This document shows, piece by piece, positions 50,003-62,762 of a DNA stretch of 64,000 nt. The notes below the pieces were generated by a model. That model did not search any database, was not told the DNA's origin, and worked only from the letters and a program-made list of their open reading frames with translations. Origin of the DNA: Cervus elaphus (taxonomy: Eukaryota > Chordata > Mammalia > Artiodactyla > Cervidae); NCBI RefSeq assembly GCF_910594005.1, contig NC_057848.1:55631616-55695615 (forward strand). Reading direction: 5' to 3'. The number at the start of each line of letters is the position of its first letter. The first letter of the stretch is position 1. A program made the position numbers and the translations under genes.

Positions 50003-53000
50003 TGAGGTATTATAAATAATCTACAGATGAGTTAAAGCATGTGGAACGATGTGCTAGGATGTTTGTGGATTTTGGTTTCCTGGGGGATCTTGTAACCATA
50101 AACCCCCACCCCAAGGAATGGCTGTGTATTTCTCAGAAGGGGGATCCTTTCTATGCCTTGGGGTTCAACTATATTTAATTAAAGGAAGAGTATTTTCCTG
50201 TTGTGATTATTACTTCTGCTACTACTACTACAGCTACTATTATTAGGCTTAGGAACCATTATTTCTAAAAATTACAGAAAAAACCAGCAATTTAGCTTAA
50301 TTTAGCCAAAACACAGACTGTCCCTTGGTAAAAATTCAGGCTATAGCAATATCACTCTGGGATTACAGGTTAGAGAACCTTTTCTTTAGTTTTAAAATGA
50401 CTGTTATACTGTTGGGAGATTTAAAAAAAAAAACAACAAAATAATAAAGGTTGATTCATATGAAGCTGCCATTATTTCAGGTCAAAAGGGTGAAATACCA
50501 GCAATAGCCTAGCCTAATATTTTGAGGAATCAACTCTGCATCAATACCTAAGTATTCTTACACATAAAGTATGAATCATTTGCATTCTAGGACTCCTGCA
50601 CTCATAAATACAAATCAAAAGGTTGAAATAAGACACTCCTATTTACTTACTTAAATAAGCATCTTACTTTAAAAAAAGAATATGCATGCCTGGAGTACGT
50701 ACCAAGTTAACTGCACTATCCTGACAAATGATCAGTTCTTTCTTACTAGCCAATCATTTTGTTGAAAGAACACTCTGCTCTATAAGATAAAGGTGAATGA
50801 TTCAGAAATTTAGAATATCTAAGGATAAATGTGTGTCAAATAAAAACCAGGGGGGAAAAAAAAAAAAACACTCACCCTGAGATGAAGGGAATTCGTTCCC
50901 TATCACATCAAAGGAAGGGAGAACAAAGATGGAAATGACAGCTCCCTGCACAATTGTGGTGCATTTAAGTGCTGATTTTTTGATGTTGCTGATGAGAGTA
51001 TATTGACCTCAGAGCGTCTGTCAGTTTATTACCTGATCACCTCCTTCTACTCGCTTTATTTCTTTGCTATTTCTGTCAAACAGGTCTTCCTCTACTAGGT
51101 TTTAGACTGGGACCATAGATTTCCCTCTATTATCCCTCACAATTGTGCCTAAGGTTTATGGACATGAGTGAGAAAAGGAAAATTCATCACCATAATACTT
51201 ACTTGCCAGGATGTGTAGGCAAGGTTTGGAGAGATAAAAAAATGCTTCCTGAACAAGTGTTTTTATGGTGGGGGGGGGTGGGATATGCAGGGAGGGAGGG
51301 AGGGGAGAACAGGGGCCTGAGATACCCTGGCCTTGATCCTGAGTAGTGTACAGAACTCCGGCACTGAGGAACAGGATAAAGAGTATATAATGGGGATCAC
51401 AGCCCTATGCAATTCAACAACTCATCGGGAGAGGAAAAGAAAAGTGCAAAACACAATGCATGGATTCCCACCCACCCCCATTTTAGAGTAAGAAGCTATG
51501 ATAAAACCAGGCATTATTGAGGGATTAAAAAAAAAAAAGAGTTCAAAAAGTAAACAACATGCTAGATGTCTGGAGACTAGTTTGAAAATCGGGGGTGAGG
51601 GGAAGAGTCCTTTACCTGTTACTTCAGAGTTAAGTGCTCCCAAGCACTTATATTTTGAAAGAGGGCTGGAGAGAGAGAGAGAACTCTGAGAGAAACTTCA
51701 GCACAGCTAAAAGGCCAGAGTAAAAAAGAAGTGAAGGTATCTTGATGAAATAAAAAGCTAATTCCAGACTGGGTATATAGAAAAGCCCAAAAGACATGCA
51801 GGTTAGACACAAAATCAAAATTAGGCAGGAGCAACTTGCAAGAGATTGCCAAGTCAACAGAGTAACAGGCTCTTTCTATCGAAGAGAGGAAGCCATTTAG
51901 AGCATCCAAGGACTCACTTAATCACAGTCACAGAGCTAAAAAGGAGACGGGTTGAGAGACTGAATGAATTCTTTGTCTTGGAGGTTCGCATTCCCAAAGC
52001 AGAACACTGAACTCGGCAGGTCAGAGGTACTAGATCAAATGGTGGTAAACACGATGCTATGCATCTAATCACAAACCAGGAGTAGATAAATCACTGGCAC
52101 CAGATGGTACCCACCAGTCAGTTTTGAAGTAACTCAAGGGTGAAACTGTTTCGGCCAACATGTGTAGGCCATCTTTACAAACAGCCACTGCCCGAGACTG
52201 GTGCTTGTCAATGCAATTCCTATTCATAAGAAGGGTTCCAGAGGGGACCCTGGGAAGTAGAAACCAGTAGGGCTCATTTCCGAATCAAGTAGGCTGGCCA
52301 ACTTTATGATAAAGGTGAAATCACTGCATATTTACAAAAATAAACCCGACGGAGGAGACAGAACACCAAATATTTTGGCAAAGGAGAAAATTCCTGTTCA
52401 TCTAATAAACCAGAGCTTGCCGGGTTGGTGAGGCAAGGAGAATATGCATTTGAATGAATGGGACCCTGAATATACAATTTATGGAGGGTGCTAACAGAAA
52501 GCATTTACCATGTACCCGTGCTCCCGTATACTGGCACTGAACCTTAAAAGATACAAAAGAGATAAGCAGAATGCCAAAGTTTTAAAAGAGGCTTTAAGAG
52601 TATTCTTTTTATTGACTCCTCATATATTAAACTCATTCAATAAACAACCCCAGAAGCATAGCAATCTCTCACTTACACATTGCTTCAACTTTTGAGACAA
52701 CCCAATGAGCAAGAGAAGCCTGACTTTAACAACAACAACAATGGGGGGTGGAGGTGGGGTGCAGGGACAAAGTCTGTGAAATTTACTGTAGAATATTGGA
52801 GCCACCCTCTGGGACATAGCCTTTATTTTGCACACAAATATTCCAGTTGCCTATTTAACCCATTCTGCTGCTGCTGTCTGATTTCTAGACGTTCAGTTCT
52901 GCCTTGGGTGAAAAAGGACAAAGAGGGAACCCAAATCAATGACAGCTCAAGTGACGGCTGAAAAGGGAGGCAGAAGCCACAGCGGCAGAACAGTATGGGG

Positions 53001-54072
53001 CCATTTAGCTTAGGGGCAAAGAGTTCCTTCAAAAAGCCCTAAGGACATGACCACGTTAGAGCATCATTTATTAAATGATTTTCATGATGGCCCTGGGTCT
53101 TCTTTAACTAATTAATTATGATTTTTATCATTCTATTTAATTAGGCAAGAGAATAAATATTTCCAAGATATTTTCACAGAGATGTTTAGAACATTTTATA
53201 AGTTTGTTTGATGTGTAAGAGAATAATCATCTAGACAAATCTGTAACCCCAAATATTTCCTTTTTAGAGGAAGCAACACAACCAACACATAACATTTTAA
53301 TGTCACAAGGGTAAGGTCAACAGTTGTCTGAGGCTACAACCCAAGAGCTTCACGAAAAGTTCTAGATGTGTTCAGAGAGAGATCAGTGGGGCAATTCATT
53401 AGGGAAAACTGGCTTCTTTTGTATACATTTAAATCCTTAGATTTTATGTTTCAACAAAACATTCCTCTTCCTTTCACCTGAGTGTGGTGTCCATACCAGA
53501 GATACAACTGACCAGAGTGCTGTTTTTTCCTTTCAAAGGACATCAAAGGGCTGATTCATATTACCAAAAATGTTAATCCCAGAAGATTTAAAAGAGAAGA
53601 GTTAAGTAAACATGAAAATAAGGTCTATTTCTCAAAGTGGGCTTATTTCTTCAAACACCTACTTTCTCATTTGGGGAGAGACACTCTGCTATCTGCACTT
53701 CAGATCATTCTTTATTTCTCTCAAGACAACCCTATCCTAGTGAAGGAAATTGATCTGAAACATCCAAGAAGAAAGCGAAAATAAGATCCTGAAGTGGAGC
53801 AATCTCTCAAACCACATGCCTTTAGAAGAAGCACACACCAGGAAAAACACCACTGCTGTCTGAAGTACTCCAGGGAAATGAAATGGAAGAAAACCTGGGT
53901 AATATCAAAGACCAAAATAACCAAAGTTTCTGGAAAACAAAATTGCATAAGTTTTCTCATTCATTCATTTTACAGTACCCATGCCACAGTTGCTCATCTC
54001 TCCCAAAAAAGAACAAGTGACAAGGCAGGACTCAGCAAGGAAAAGACCCCTAAACAAATTAAACACAATTTG

Positions 54073-54238
54073 AAAGTCGCTCAGTCGACCCCATGGACTA
54101 TACAGTCCCTGGAATTCTCTAGGCCAGAATACTGGAGTGGGTGGCCTTTCCCTTACTCCAGGGGATCTTCCCAACCCAGGGATCGAACCCAGGTCTCCCA
54201 CATTGCAGGTGGATTCTTTACCAGCTGAGCCATAAGGG
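54073..54238 (-). mobile_element. BovA SINE, internally deleted
   Basis: Reverse complement of BovA (AAAGTCGCTCAGTCGACCCCATGG) lacking the GTGTCCGACTCTTTGTG segment between GTCG and ACCCC. The rest is standard, to CTGAGCCATAAGGG. Confidence 0.9.
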
Positions 54239-54679
54239 AAACAATACAGAAACCAAAACCATGAAGAAAAAGGACAGAGAAGGGAAGAAGCTGGAGCCAA
54301 CAGTAACTTGCCAAACCTGTACCCTACATGTAACACAAACACAATACAAATGTTCTATGCTGGTAAGAACAAGTTCAGCACGGTTTTACAATTTTAAAGG
54401 GCCCTGATTTGGATACTGAGTAATGCCTTGCTAAAGAAGGGGGTGGAAAGCCTACATGCTGCCAGCATTTCTGAGGGGAACGAGCCTCCTTGATGAGAGA
54501 TGTCCTGAAAACGGTCCCCTGGGATGGCTTGCTCACACAAGCTTTATTTCCTGAAAACCTCCATGATGATGACTTTTCAGAAAAAGCTTGTACCCTCCTT
54601 GCTTCCTCTCAGAGGGATGAATGGGTGCTGCTGTGGATCTGCATAGCTGCCTCCCACTACAAAGAACAGGTTAAGTCAG

Positions 54680-54806
54680 GGACTTCCCTGGCAATCCAGT
54701 GGTTAAGACTCTGTGCTTCCACTGCAGGGGGTGCGGGTTCCATCCCTGGTGGGGGAACTAAGATCTCACAGGCCCCTTGGCCAAAAATAAATAAATAAAA
54801 CAAATA
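54680..54806 (+). mobile_element. CHR-2-type SINE
   Basis: GGGACTTCCCTGGCAATCCAGTGGTTAAGACTC, GGTTCCATCCC, and an AAATAAATAAATAA tail. Flanks share ACAGGTTAAGTCA (about 54667) and ACAGGTAAGTCA (about 54807), a duplication with one indel. Confidence 0.9.
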
Positions 54807-55086
54807 ACAGGTAAGTCAAGTCAGGCAAGCCAGCCTAAGGGCAGAAGGAGTTTGGTGTGTGCGGTGTGTGTGCCAGAGACGATGCTCCTATTGGTAAAAA
54901 CAAATGGTGATGAGGGACAGAAAACTGAGGAATGACTGAGAGCTGGGAATGCCATGACAGAGAGGCCAAGGGGTGCATGGGTAAATTATTGTCAATTCCT
55001 GGCCTGGATCACTAATACAAATTACCCTGACATTCGTGCCCTTGCCCAACAGTCTGAAAAACCATATTTGTTTTTTTCAAACATAT

Positions 55087-55677
55087 AGCTCTGCTATCGG
55101 CTGAATATTTGTGTACCTCCACCTCCCAAACTCCTATGTTGAAACCTAACCCCCCAGTGTGATGGTATCTGGAGCTGGGGCCTTCGGGAGGTGATTAGGT
55201 CATGAGGGTGGAGCCCTCATGAATGGGATAAGGGACCTTATAAAAATATTCCAGGGGCTCTCACTAGACAGTGACTCTGCTGCTGCTGCTAAGTCGCTTC
55301 AGTCGCCTCAGACTCCGTGCGACCCCATAGACGGCAGCCCACCAGGCTCCTCCGTCCCTGGGATTCTCCAGGCAAGAACACTGGAGTGGGTTCCCATTTC
55401 CTTCTCCAATGCATTCATGCATGCTAAGTCGCCTCAGTCGTGTCCGAATCTGTGCCACCCCGTGGACAGCAGCCCAGCAGGCTCCTCCATCCACAGGATT
55501 CTCCAGGCAAGAATACTGGAGTGGGCTGCCATTTCCTTCTCCAAGACACTGACTCTAGACACTCACTAGACTCTTCTGGCACCATGGTCTTGGACTCTAG
55601 AACTGTGGGAAAAAAATTCTGTTAAGTCACCGAATCTATGGTATTTTTGTTATAGCAGCTCAAAGAGACTAAGCCAA
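55087..55677 (+). mobile_element. Solo LTR, MaLR type, split by a SINE
   Basis: TGCTATCGGCTGAATATTTGTG, CCTATGTTGAAACCTAACCCCC, GGGAGGTGATTAGGTCATGAGGGTGG, and after the SINE, GACTCTAGAACTGTGGG and CTATGGTATTTTTGTTATAGCAGC with an end at GACTAAG. This is the layout of ancient ERVL-MaLR LTRs. No internal viral sequence is present. The exact subfamily is not determined. Confidence 0.65.
55279..55543 (-). mobile_element. BovA2 dimer SINE inside the LTR (265 bp)
   Basis: Two reverse-complement A monomers joined at CCAATGCATTCATGCATGC. The target-site duplication AGACAGTGACTCT / AGACACTGACTCT (12 of 13) lies at 55266-55278 and 55544-55556. It has the same length as the dimer at 32481-32745. Confidence 0.92.
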
Positions 55678-55969
55678 GTTCCATTTCTTTCTTTCACCCT
55701 TCTCCAGACATCCTCAATCCTTTTATTATGAAAAAGGATATGCTGTTTTTTCCACTGCTCATTTCCCAACATCACCCTTCATTCTCTGGGAATGGAAAAC
55801 GGTGAAATAAGCTTGTATGTTAGTAATGCTATCAAAGTTTCCAAGTACTAAAAACTAGAAGGAACTTAATGATCTTGAGATCACGTTTCCTCAGTCTGTA
55901 GAAGAGGAAATGAAGTTCCCTGCCAATGTGGATGAACTTGTGCAAGGTGGCACAACTTATTTGGTTAAG

Positions 55970-56041
55970 GGGGAGCCTGGTGGGCTGCCATCTATAGGGT
56001 CGCACAGAGTCAGACATGGCTGAAGCAGCAGCAGCCGCAGC
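55970..56041 (+). mobile_element. BovA2 3'-end fragment with CAG tail
   Basis: GGGAGCCTGGTGGGCTGCCATC, GGGTCGCACAGAGTCAGACATGGCTGAAGC, then AGCAGCAGCAGCC. Only the last part of the element is present. Confidence 0.8.
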
Positions 56042-56159
56042 ACTCTGGTCTCTTCTGGTCCAGGTTGTAATTCTTGAATCCCATCAGTCAGGTGAACCCT
56101 GACATTAGCCATTTAAGAACTGGACATCAGAAACGACACTAACATGCTTCTTTCCACAT

Positions 56160-56611
56160 CCACCGCACCAACTTCTAAAAATCCTAATATAATTCACATA
56201 CTATACACTTTGCCCATTTAAAGTGTACAATTCACTGGGTTCTGGTATGTTCATAGAGTTTTGCAACCATCACAACTATCTAATTCTAAAACATTTCCCT
56301 CACCCCCAAAAGAAATCTCATGCCTATTAGTAGTCACCATCACTCTCCCCCATCCAACTGCCTACACACATCAGCCCTAGACAACCAGTAATCTATTTTC
56401 TGACTCTATGGATTTACCTATTCTGGACATTTCATACAGAAGGAATCATACAATATACAGTCTTTTTGTACTGGCTTTTCTCACAAAGCATGAAGATTTC
56501 AAGGTTCATCTGTGTTGTAACATGTATCAGTGCTTCATTCCTCTTTGTGGCTATATAGCATTTCCTTTTATGGCTATATAATATTTCATTGTATGGATAT
56601 AGCAAAGAAGA
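56160..56611 (-). mobile_element. Old L1 3' region, left part
   Basis: The plus strand shows the complement of an L1M-type element: GGACATTTCATACAGAAGGAATCATACAATATACAG, TTCAAGGTTCATCTGTGTTGTAACATGTATCAG, and TAATATTTCATTGTATGGATA. It continues at 57024 beyond the Tigger element. Confidence 0.78.
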
Positions 56612-57023
56612 ATATCTCAGAAATACTGCAGGTTTGGTTCCAGACCACCACAATAAACTGAATTACCGCCTGAGCCACCAGGAACCCCATGTTTACACTG
56701 TGCTATGCCTTAATTTTACATTCCTTCTTTAGTACAGACCTTAATTTTAAAATACTTTACTGCTAAAAAAATGCCAGAACCAATTACAATAGTAACAAAG
56801 ACTACCGACCAGAACAAATATAAAGAAAGTCTGAAATATTGTGAGAATTACCAAAATGTGACAGAGAGACATGGAGTGAGCAACTAACATCAAGAGAGTG
56901 GCACTGACAGATTAGTCAACATGCGGGGTTGCCAAACCTTCAATTTGTATATTAAAAAAAAAAAAACATGCAAGTATCAGTGAAGTGTAATAAAGTAAAG
57001 CACAATAAAATGAGGTAGGCCTG
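56612..57023 (-). mobile_element. Tigger1-type DNA transposon (non-autonomous)
   Basis: Left part GCAGGTTTGGTTCCAGACCACCACAATAAACTG and right part GCACAATAAAATGAGGTAGGCCTGTA are inverted ends of the Tigger1 type. The inside contains ACTTTACTGCTAAAAAAATGCC, ATTACAATAGTAACAAAG and ATATTGTGAGAATTACCAAAATGTGAC. It sits at a TA in the old L1. Confidence 0.8.
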
Positions 57024-57290
57024 TATTTTGTTTATGCGTTGATCAGTTGATGAACATTTAGATTGTTTCCACCTTGTGACAACTGTGGATCATGTTGTCA
57101 CAAATATTATAGTAGGTTTTATTTTGATACTGGATACAAACATTAAATAGGAAACCATCTTTACAACACTAAAATCTCAGTAATCCCCAAATTTACGTGT
57201 TTTGTTTTTCTTTTTTTGCCCAAAAGGCTTCATTTCTCTTAAGTATGTACCTAGGAGTGGAATTACTGAGTCAGTCAGATAGGCCAAAGA
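57024..57290 (-). mobile_element. Old L1 3' region, right part
   Basis: GATGAACATTTAGATTGTTTCCACC and GTATGTACCTAGGAGTGGAATTACTGAGTC continue the L1 that was split by the Tigger element. Confidence 0.7.
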
Positions 57291-57555
57291 GTATGCTGAA
57301 TGCCACCCAGAGACATCTTAGAGTTAAGAATACCATCTGAAATGGCCTCACATACAAGTTTCACACAAGTTATTGGTCTCCACAAGCTGCTCTAGCCACC
57401 AGAAAACAACAATGCCATTTAAATTGGGAGTGATGACCAAAACAGAACAAACTCTAAAACATGGGTTTTAATCCCTCAAATAAGAAAACACTTAAATATA
57501 GTCACTACTTCCTGTTTTCATCCTAGAATTTAGCCAGAGCATTCTGAACTTCCAT

Positions 57556-57581
<26 letters not shown>
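57556..57581. repeat. (AC)13 microsatellite
   Basis: Thirteen perfect AC units, followed by CTCACAC. Likely length-polymorphic. Confidence 0.95.
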
Positions 57582-57588
<7 letters not shown>

Positions 57589-58217
57589 TATAAAACTGGA
57601 ATGAAATGGTAAATAAGAATCCGATAACACTCGCCTCGTTTTTTAATAACTCTCGTGTGAATCACATCTTTCAGAAATGGTAAAAGAAACACATAATCAA
57701 CTTTCCGGATCAGAACACAACAAATTATCCCAAAGACATCCAGATATGAATGCTGTTGAAAATCTAAGAATATCCACTGCTTCTGACACAGCTAAAACCT
57801 GAGTAAGAAATTTAAGGCAGTCTCATTCTCTAACAAGAGATACTACTAAGGCAAACATTAGCAATTCATTTTAGAGGAGAATGGCTTGGGTGAGTAAAAC
57901 GTCATTCTTAAAGATGCTGGGAGGCAGCAATTGGCCTTCCACTGGAGAGTCACAGAGCTTGTTGATTTATTTTCATTCTGAAAAATTCTTTTCATTCATC
58001 ACTCAGGCTGCTGGGCTGAGCTTTTCCCCTGATTACAGCTGCAGAATTTTAGCCCCAAAGACAAATAAGTGATTTTTTCAACATCCCTAATTAGTTTTTT
58101 CTTAATCTTTCATTCTACCTCAACTGTAGTTTTGGTGACTGCCTATAGATACAACCTGTGGCTTCCACCTTTTAAAAACTTCCCCTTTTTATCCCAGTAT
58201 CATTAGTCATTCACTAC

Positions 58218-58422
58218 TACCTGAGCTTTCCTGTTGGCTCAGACGGTAAAGCGTCTGCCTGTAGTGTGGAAGACCCAGGTTCGATCCCTGGGTTGGGAAG
58301 AGCCCCTGGAGAAGGAAATGGCCACCCACTCCAGTACTCTTGCCTGGAAAATTCCATGGACTGAGCAGTCTGGTAGGCTATGGGGTCGCCAAGAGTCGGA
58401 CACGACTGAGCGACTTCACAGG
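58218..58422 (+). mobile_element. BovA SINE
   Basis: GAGCTTTCCTGTTGGCTCAGACGGTAAAGCG, B-box GGTTCGATCCC, and an intact-looking body to GTCGGACACGACTGAGCGACT. The short duplication TCACTAC is at about 58211-58217 and 58423-58429. It is little diverged, so a young copy. Confidence 0.92.
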
Positions 58423-58477
58423 TCACTACCTTGCTTGCTGTACCTATCTCCACAAGTTTTCTTTCTCTAGTCACTCA

Positions 58478-58585
58478 ATGAACATTTACTGGGGACCCAG
58501 TATGTGTCAGGCATGGTGCCAGATGGTGAGGAAAAAAATAAGCATACTCTCTGCCCTAAAGGAGCTCAGAGTCTAGTATGGATTA
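58478..58585 (+). repeat. L2 3'-end relic
   Basis: CAATGAACATTTACTGGGGACCCAGTATGTGTCAGGCATGGTGCC and CTCTGCCCTAAAGGAGCTCAGAGTCTAG match the L2 3' end pattern. Confidence 0.75.
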
Positions 58586-59514
58586 TTCCACCAACCCACC
58601 CCACCCATTCCCATTTCCATTGCAGTTATAACAATATCCTACCAAGCTTCCATGTCAAAACCATCTGTTGGAAAGCCCTGTTCAATTTGAGATTTCTTGC
58701 CAGAATACCCTCTGACTTACTGATCTTTCATACTCAAATTACTCCATTTTTATTCTGATGTTCAATAGAAACACTGAGTGGTCAATCTCTTCAGAACATG
58801 AAAGTCTTAAGAATTTCCATCATTTAATAAACCAAAGTTAGAGTGATTTTATTTTCAAAAGTCTTCCAAACCTACAGACTGATTATTTTCCTTTATTTTT
58901 TGTTAGAAAAGGAAACCAGTCTGTTAAAACCTGCAAATATGCACTATTTTCTGCATTACTCATCTTTTCTAAATAGTTGCAGCTGTTTCACATGCTTTTT
59001 CCCTGCAAAAAGATGGAGCAACATCCTCTACTGGATGTTAGGTTAGAGGGTGTGCTTTTTAGACAGTCAGATCAGAAATGGCGAATGACTGGCTGATGAA
59101 ATGTTAAGAAGCAATCCCTCAAGAGCTGGACAACAAGGATACAGCAGGACATTCATCAGCCCTCCAATTGTTTACATGCTATCAGAGCAGCCTTCTCAAG
59201 TCCTTATCAGCTTTATGTATTTCAGGTCAAAAGTATGTAATGAAGCCACGCATGGATCAGGTATGCACTGAGGTGACTCAAGTTTAAAAGCATTTCAGAT
59301 CCTAACATTAAGTTCCAAGACCAAAGCGCCAAATGTTGTCATTCCATTAAAGCACACACATATGTTTTCAATGGTTCAGTTCAGTGGTTCCCAACCTGTT
59401 GGCCTTAAGAGACATTCCCGAACATCTTTGGATTTATAAGTCTCCCAAGTTCTATTGAGGCCAAAAAGAGAGCACAAGTAGCACAGTATCATTTAAAGAG
59501 CAATAAAGATGAGA

Positions 59515-59640
59515 AGCCTTGGTCCTCGAACTGGCTCTGCAACAAGGCAGCTGGGTGAAGCGGGGCAAGTAACTGGCTGTCTTAGTCTCAATGACCTCGT
59601 GTGTTAAATGATTTTTGACCTCCCCTCTGGCTCTAACATT
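59515..59640 (+). repeat. MIR SINE relic
   Basis: AACTGGCTCTGCAACAAGG, CTGGGTGAAGCGGGGCAAGTAACTGGCTGTCTTAGTCTCAATGACC follows the MIR core in sense direction, strongly diverged. Confidence 0.55.
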
Positions 59641-61334
59641 CAAAAGAGCTCTAACATCTTATGTTCCCACGATTCTGCTTCTCAGGGGCACCCAGGGACT
59701 TCTAGTGGAGGGCAGAGCTGAGGAACATCGGTCCCCAAATGAGCTCCAAGACTTAATGCTCCTCTGGCAATCAACAGTTTCTTTTATTCTCCGGAGTGTC
59801 CTTAGGGCCGCAGTACCTGGCTGAGTTCTCAATAAATGTGTGAATGAATAGGAGGGCTGGAAACGGCCTTCAGACTAAACCTCTGATTTCTTAGTCAACG
59901 GAAGTCCTTAGAGGTTCTTAGGTAGGTCTCCTGATCACTTTGAATTCCTTCTGCAGTGTACTTTCTCTTCTCCAAGCCCACTTCTCTGAGTTCAAAGGCA
60001 ACTTCTACATTCTGCATATAGTAGCAGGCCAAATAGAGTAGCTGTATTTTTGTAAATTATGAGACTACAGTTTTGTCTACCTCTGTGGGGGTGGTTCAGT
60101 TTGTACATTCCAATGTATGAATGCCAAAATCTGGGAACTAGCAGAGTTTTCGGTCCATTATGTCTGCAAGGCTGGAGGCCTGCCAAGGCTAATGGGGGGA
60201 CATTTCTAGACAAATAAATGGAGCCCCTTTGCAGACTTGTGCTTTGGAAATGAATTTTAAACTTCTACCACAGACAAACAGAAAATGATTCCCATTCTAT
60301 CAAAGGGTAGAGAACTGAAAAGCAGTGATGAGTTAAACGGTAGTTAACTAAAGCAAAACATTCTTCCCAGGACCACTGCCAGACTAATCTACTCTCACCG
60401 CCAGCCTAGCAGGACAGAGGTAAGTCCCTAGGACCAACTTCATAAACTGTGTCCAAGCAACGAACTTAAGTTTCGGGCTAGCTCCAGGTCTAATATACTA
60501 TGGTCTTTCTCTATATAATATCGAAAAGAATTGAGGCCAAATCGCTTGCAATTGATTAAGGTAAGAAAAGCCTAAAAAGTGTTCTAATCACCACTGACAG
60601 CAGGATGACCATAACCTGTTCCCATGACCATAAAGGTCCACAGGTGAAGCTCTCTGACAATGAACTCCAAGGGGACAGGGCTCCACAGAAAGCAGGCTGA
60701 GATGATTCAAATCTGGACTTAATGAACGAAGGTGCTTTTAAAATACGGGGATCTGTGGGTCTGTCCTTGCTCCTTGCCCTATTCTGTCATGTCTCTCTGA
60801 ACCACACTGCTTAAGAAGCACTTTCTGACTGCTCCAAGGTAATCCAGGTTTCTCAACTGAGATACTCTGCTTGTAAATAACTTGTAACTGCCCTACCACT
60901 GCTGCCCAAACTAAGTTTTCCTATCATCAGCCAGGGCTGGACTGGGACCCCATCCTGGCCCAATTTAAAGCTTCCCCAGAGGGGCCTGCCACTCAAGGCT
61001 CTAGTTTAAAACACTGCCCTGGAAAAGGAGCTGACCCACCCTAGTGCCCCAGAACTAAAAATAGTCCTGCAGGCAGGCCAGTTCCAGGCCCTCTTACCTC
61101 CCACTGCACTTAGGTTGCACATTCCTGTCCAGAGAACTTTCCGCATTCGGAATCTCATTCTGCTTGGGGCAAGGGTTAGAGCTGAAGGCACTTACAAAGC
61201 CCTCCATGACCTCTCCTGTTTTAGCAAGTGAGACACAAGGCTGAGTGAGTGAATACATCTCCTGGAAGCCAGCAGTTCACTCCTTCAACCCCAGAAGAGG
61301 ATTTCTATAGCTGTGTTAAGCCTCAAAAAATAGA

Positions 61335-61420
61335 AAAGGGACCTAAAGCACAGAGGGATTAAGTGACTTATCCAAGGTCATCCAATGTAGCCCGGAAATC
61401 AGTCTCCCAGCTCGAAGTCC
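61335..61420 (-). repeat. MIR SINE relic, partial
   Basis: GGACCTAAAGCACAGAGGGATTAAGTGACTTATCCAAGGTCATCC is the complement of the MIR core. Confidence 0.65.
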
Positions 61421-62470
61421 ACTAAACATGCCATCATAATAAACACATAAATCTGATCCAAAAAACACCTCCTCTGCACTATTTGGATATTGCTATACAA
61501 CTTGGGTATTATGGTGTTCCCTAGGCTGAGGATATTTGATCACTGAGCACAAAACCATAATTCATAGTTTCGCCCTATAGTATTGTAACCAGTTTTTTCT
61601 TTTTTTAAATGCACAAATAAAACAGAAGAGAGCACTTCTTTGCTGTTCTTTGTTGTTCCCTGGAAAGAGGTTCACAAAGAAGAAAAGATTCCCTGTTGGT
61701 CATTTCAAAGACAAAAACACTGGCAAGTCCTGGAGGAAGGCAGTTGCATATTCAACTCTCAGGCAGAAGCACTATGGAGGGAGGAAGACACTTTAGAGCC
61801 CACAAAACCCCTCCCAGGACATAAGCCCTGACTGTTCTGCACCTACTGCAGCTGTGTGCACAGCCAGTGACAGAAGTGCTAGTCATAATGGTGGCCTTGG
61901 CATGTCATCAGAGTCAATTCTGAGTGTTTCTTTCTAGACATCATCTAGATGGCTTTCTTGCCTCTAGTGCTCTTCCGACATACACAGAACCTGCCAGGAC
62001 ATCAACCTGCTGCTGCTTCATTCCTCAACCTTATGCTAAGTCACGTCTAGAAAAGATTTGCAACTTCACTTACCCCCTTTTTTTTTTTTTTGGAGCAAGA
62101 CTCTTAAATCATTTTAAATTATTGAGTTCTTTTTGTGAATATACCATTTCCTGTCCTTAAGGTGACCATAAATTACAGCCCACACCAGAACACATTAAGA
62201 GAGTGAAAAAAGGTACCATTAACAATCACGCTGGCAACAGGTGTGAACCTGGCTGGACTGTGCTGGGCAGACCGGAAAAATGAGCCCCTCCCTCACCTAT
62301 AATATTTCACGTAAAGTATTTGCTGAGATTTTCAAATAAAAGGGATTAAAAAAAAATGCCTAGTGGTTAAACTCTATGCTGTCTATCTGCCAACTGTGAA
62401 TCATCTTGAAACAGAACTGGGGATGAAATGTATATGCTATTATTTTTCCTGGCAGCATCTGAAGTCTTAA

Positions 62471-62544
62471 TTTAATCTCAATTATCTCAATTATCTGGAT
62501 GGTCAAACCATCCTTCAATCTCAATTATCTGAGTGGTCAAACCA
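62471..62544. repeat. Local tandem duplication (about 42-bp period)
   Basis: TCTCAATTATCTGGATGGTCAAACCA recurs as TCTCAATTATCTGAGTGGTCAAACCA after 42 bases, preceded by a partial extra TCTCAATTA. It is not a known transposon end. Confidence 0.75.
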
Positions 62545-62563
62545 AACCCTTTGATAAGGATGC

Positions 62564-62762
62564 GTGCATGCTCAGTCACTAAGTCATGTCTGACTCCATG
62601 GACTGCAGCCCACCAGGCTCCTCTGTCCATGGGATTTTCCAGGCAAGAATGCTGGAGCGGGTTACCATTTCCTTCTCCAGGGCATCTTCCTGACTCAGGG
62701 ATTGAACCGGCATCTCCTGCATTGCAGGCGTTCTTTACCACTGGGCCACCTGGAATCCCCAG
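62564..62762 (-). mobile_element. BovA SINE
   Basis: Reverse complement body: GCATGCTCAGTCACTAAGTCATGTCTGACTCC, GTCCATGGGATTTTCCAGGC, and a B-box complement (GGGATTGAACC). It has a small deletion near 62597, as compared with other copies. Confidence 0.92.
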
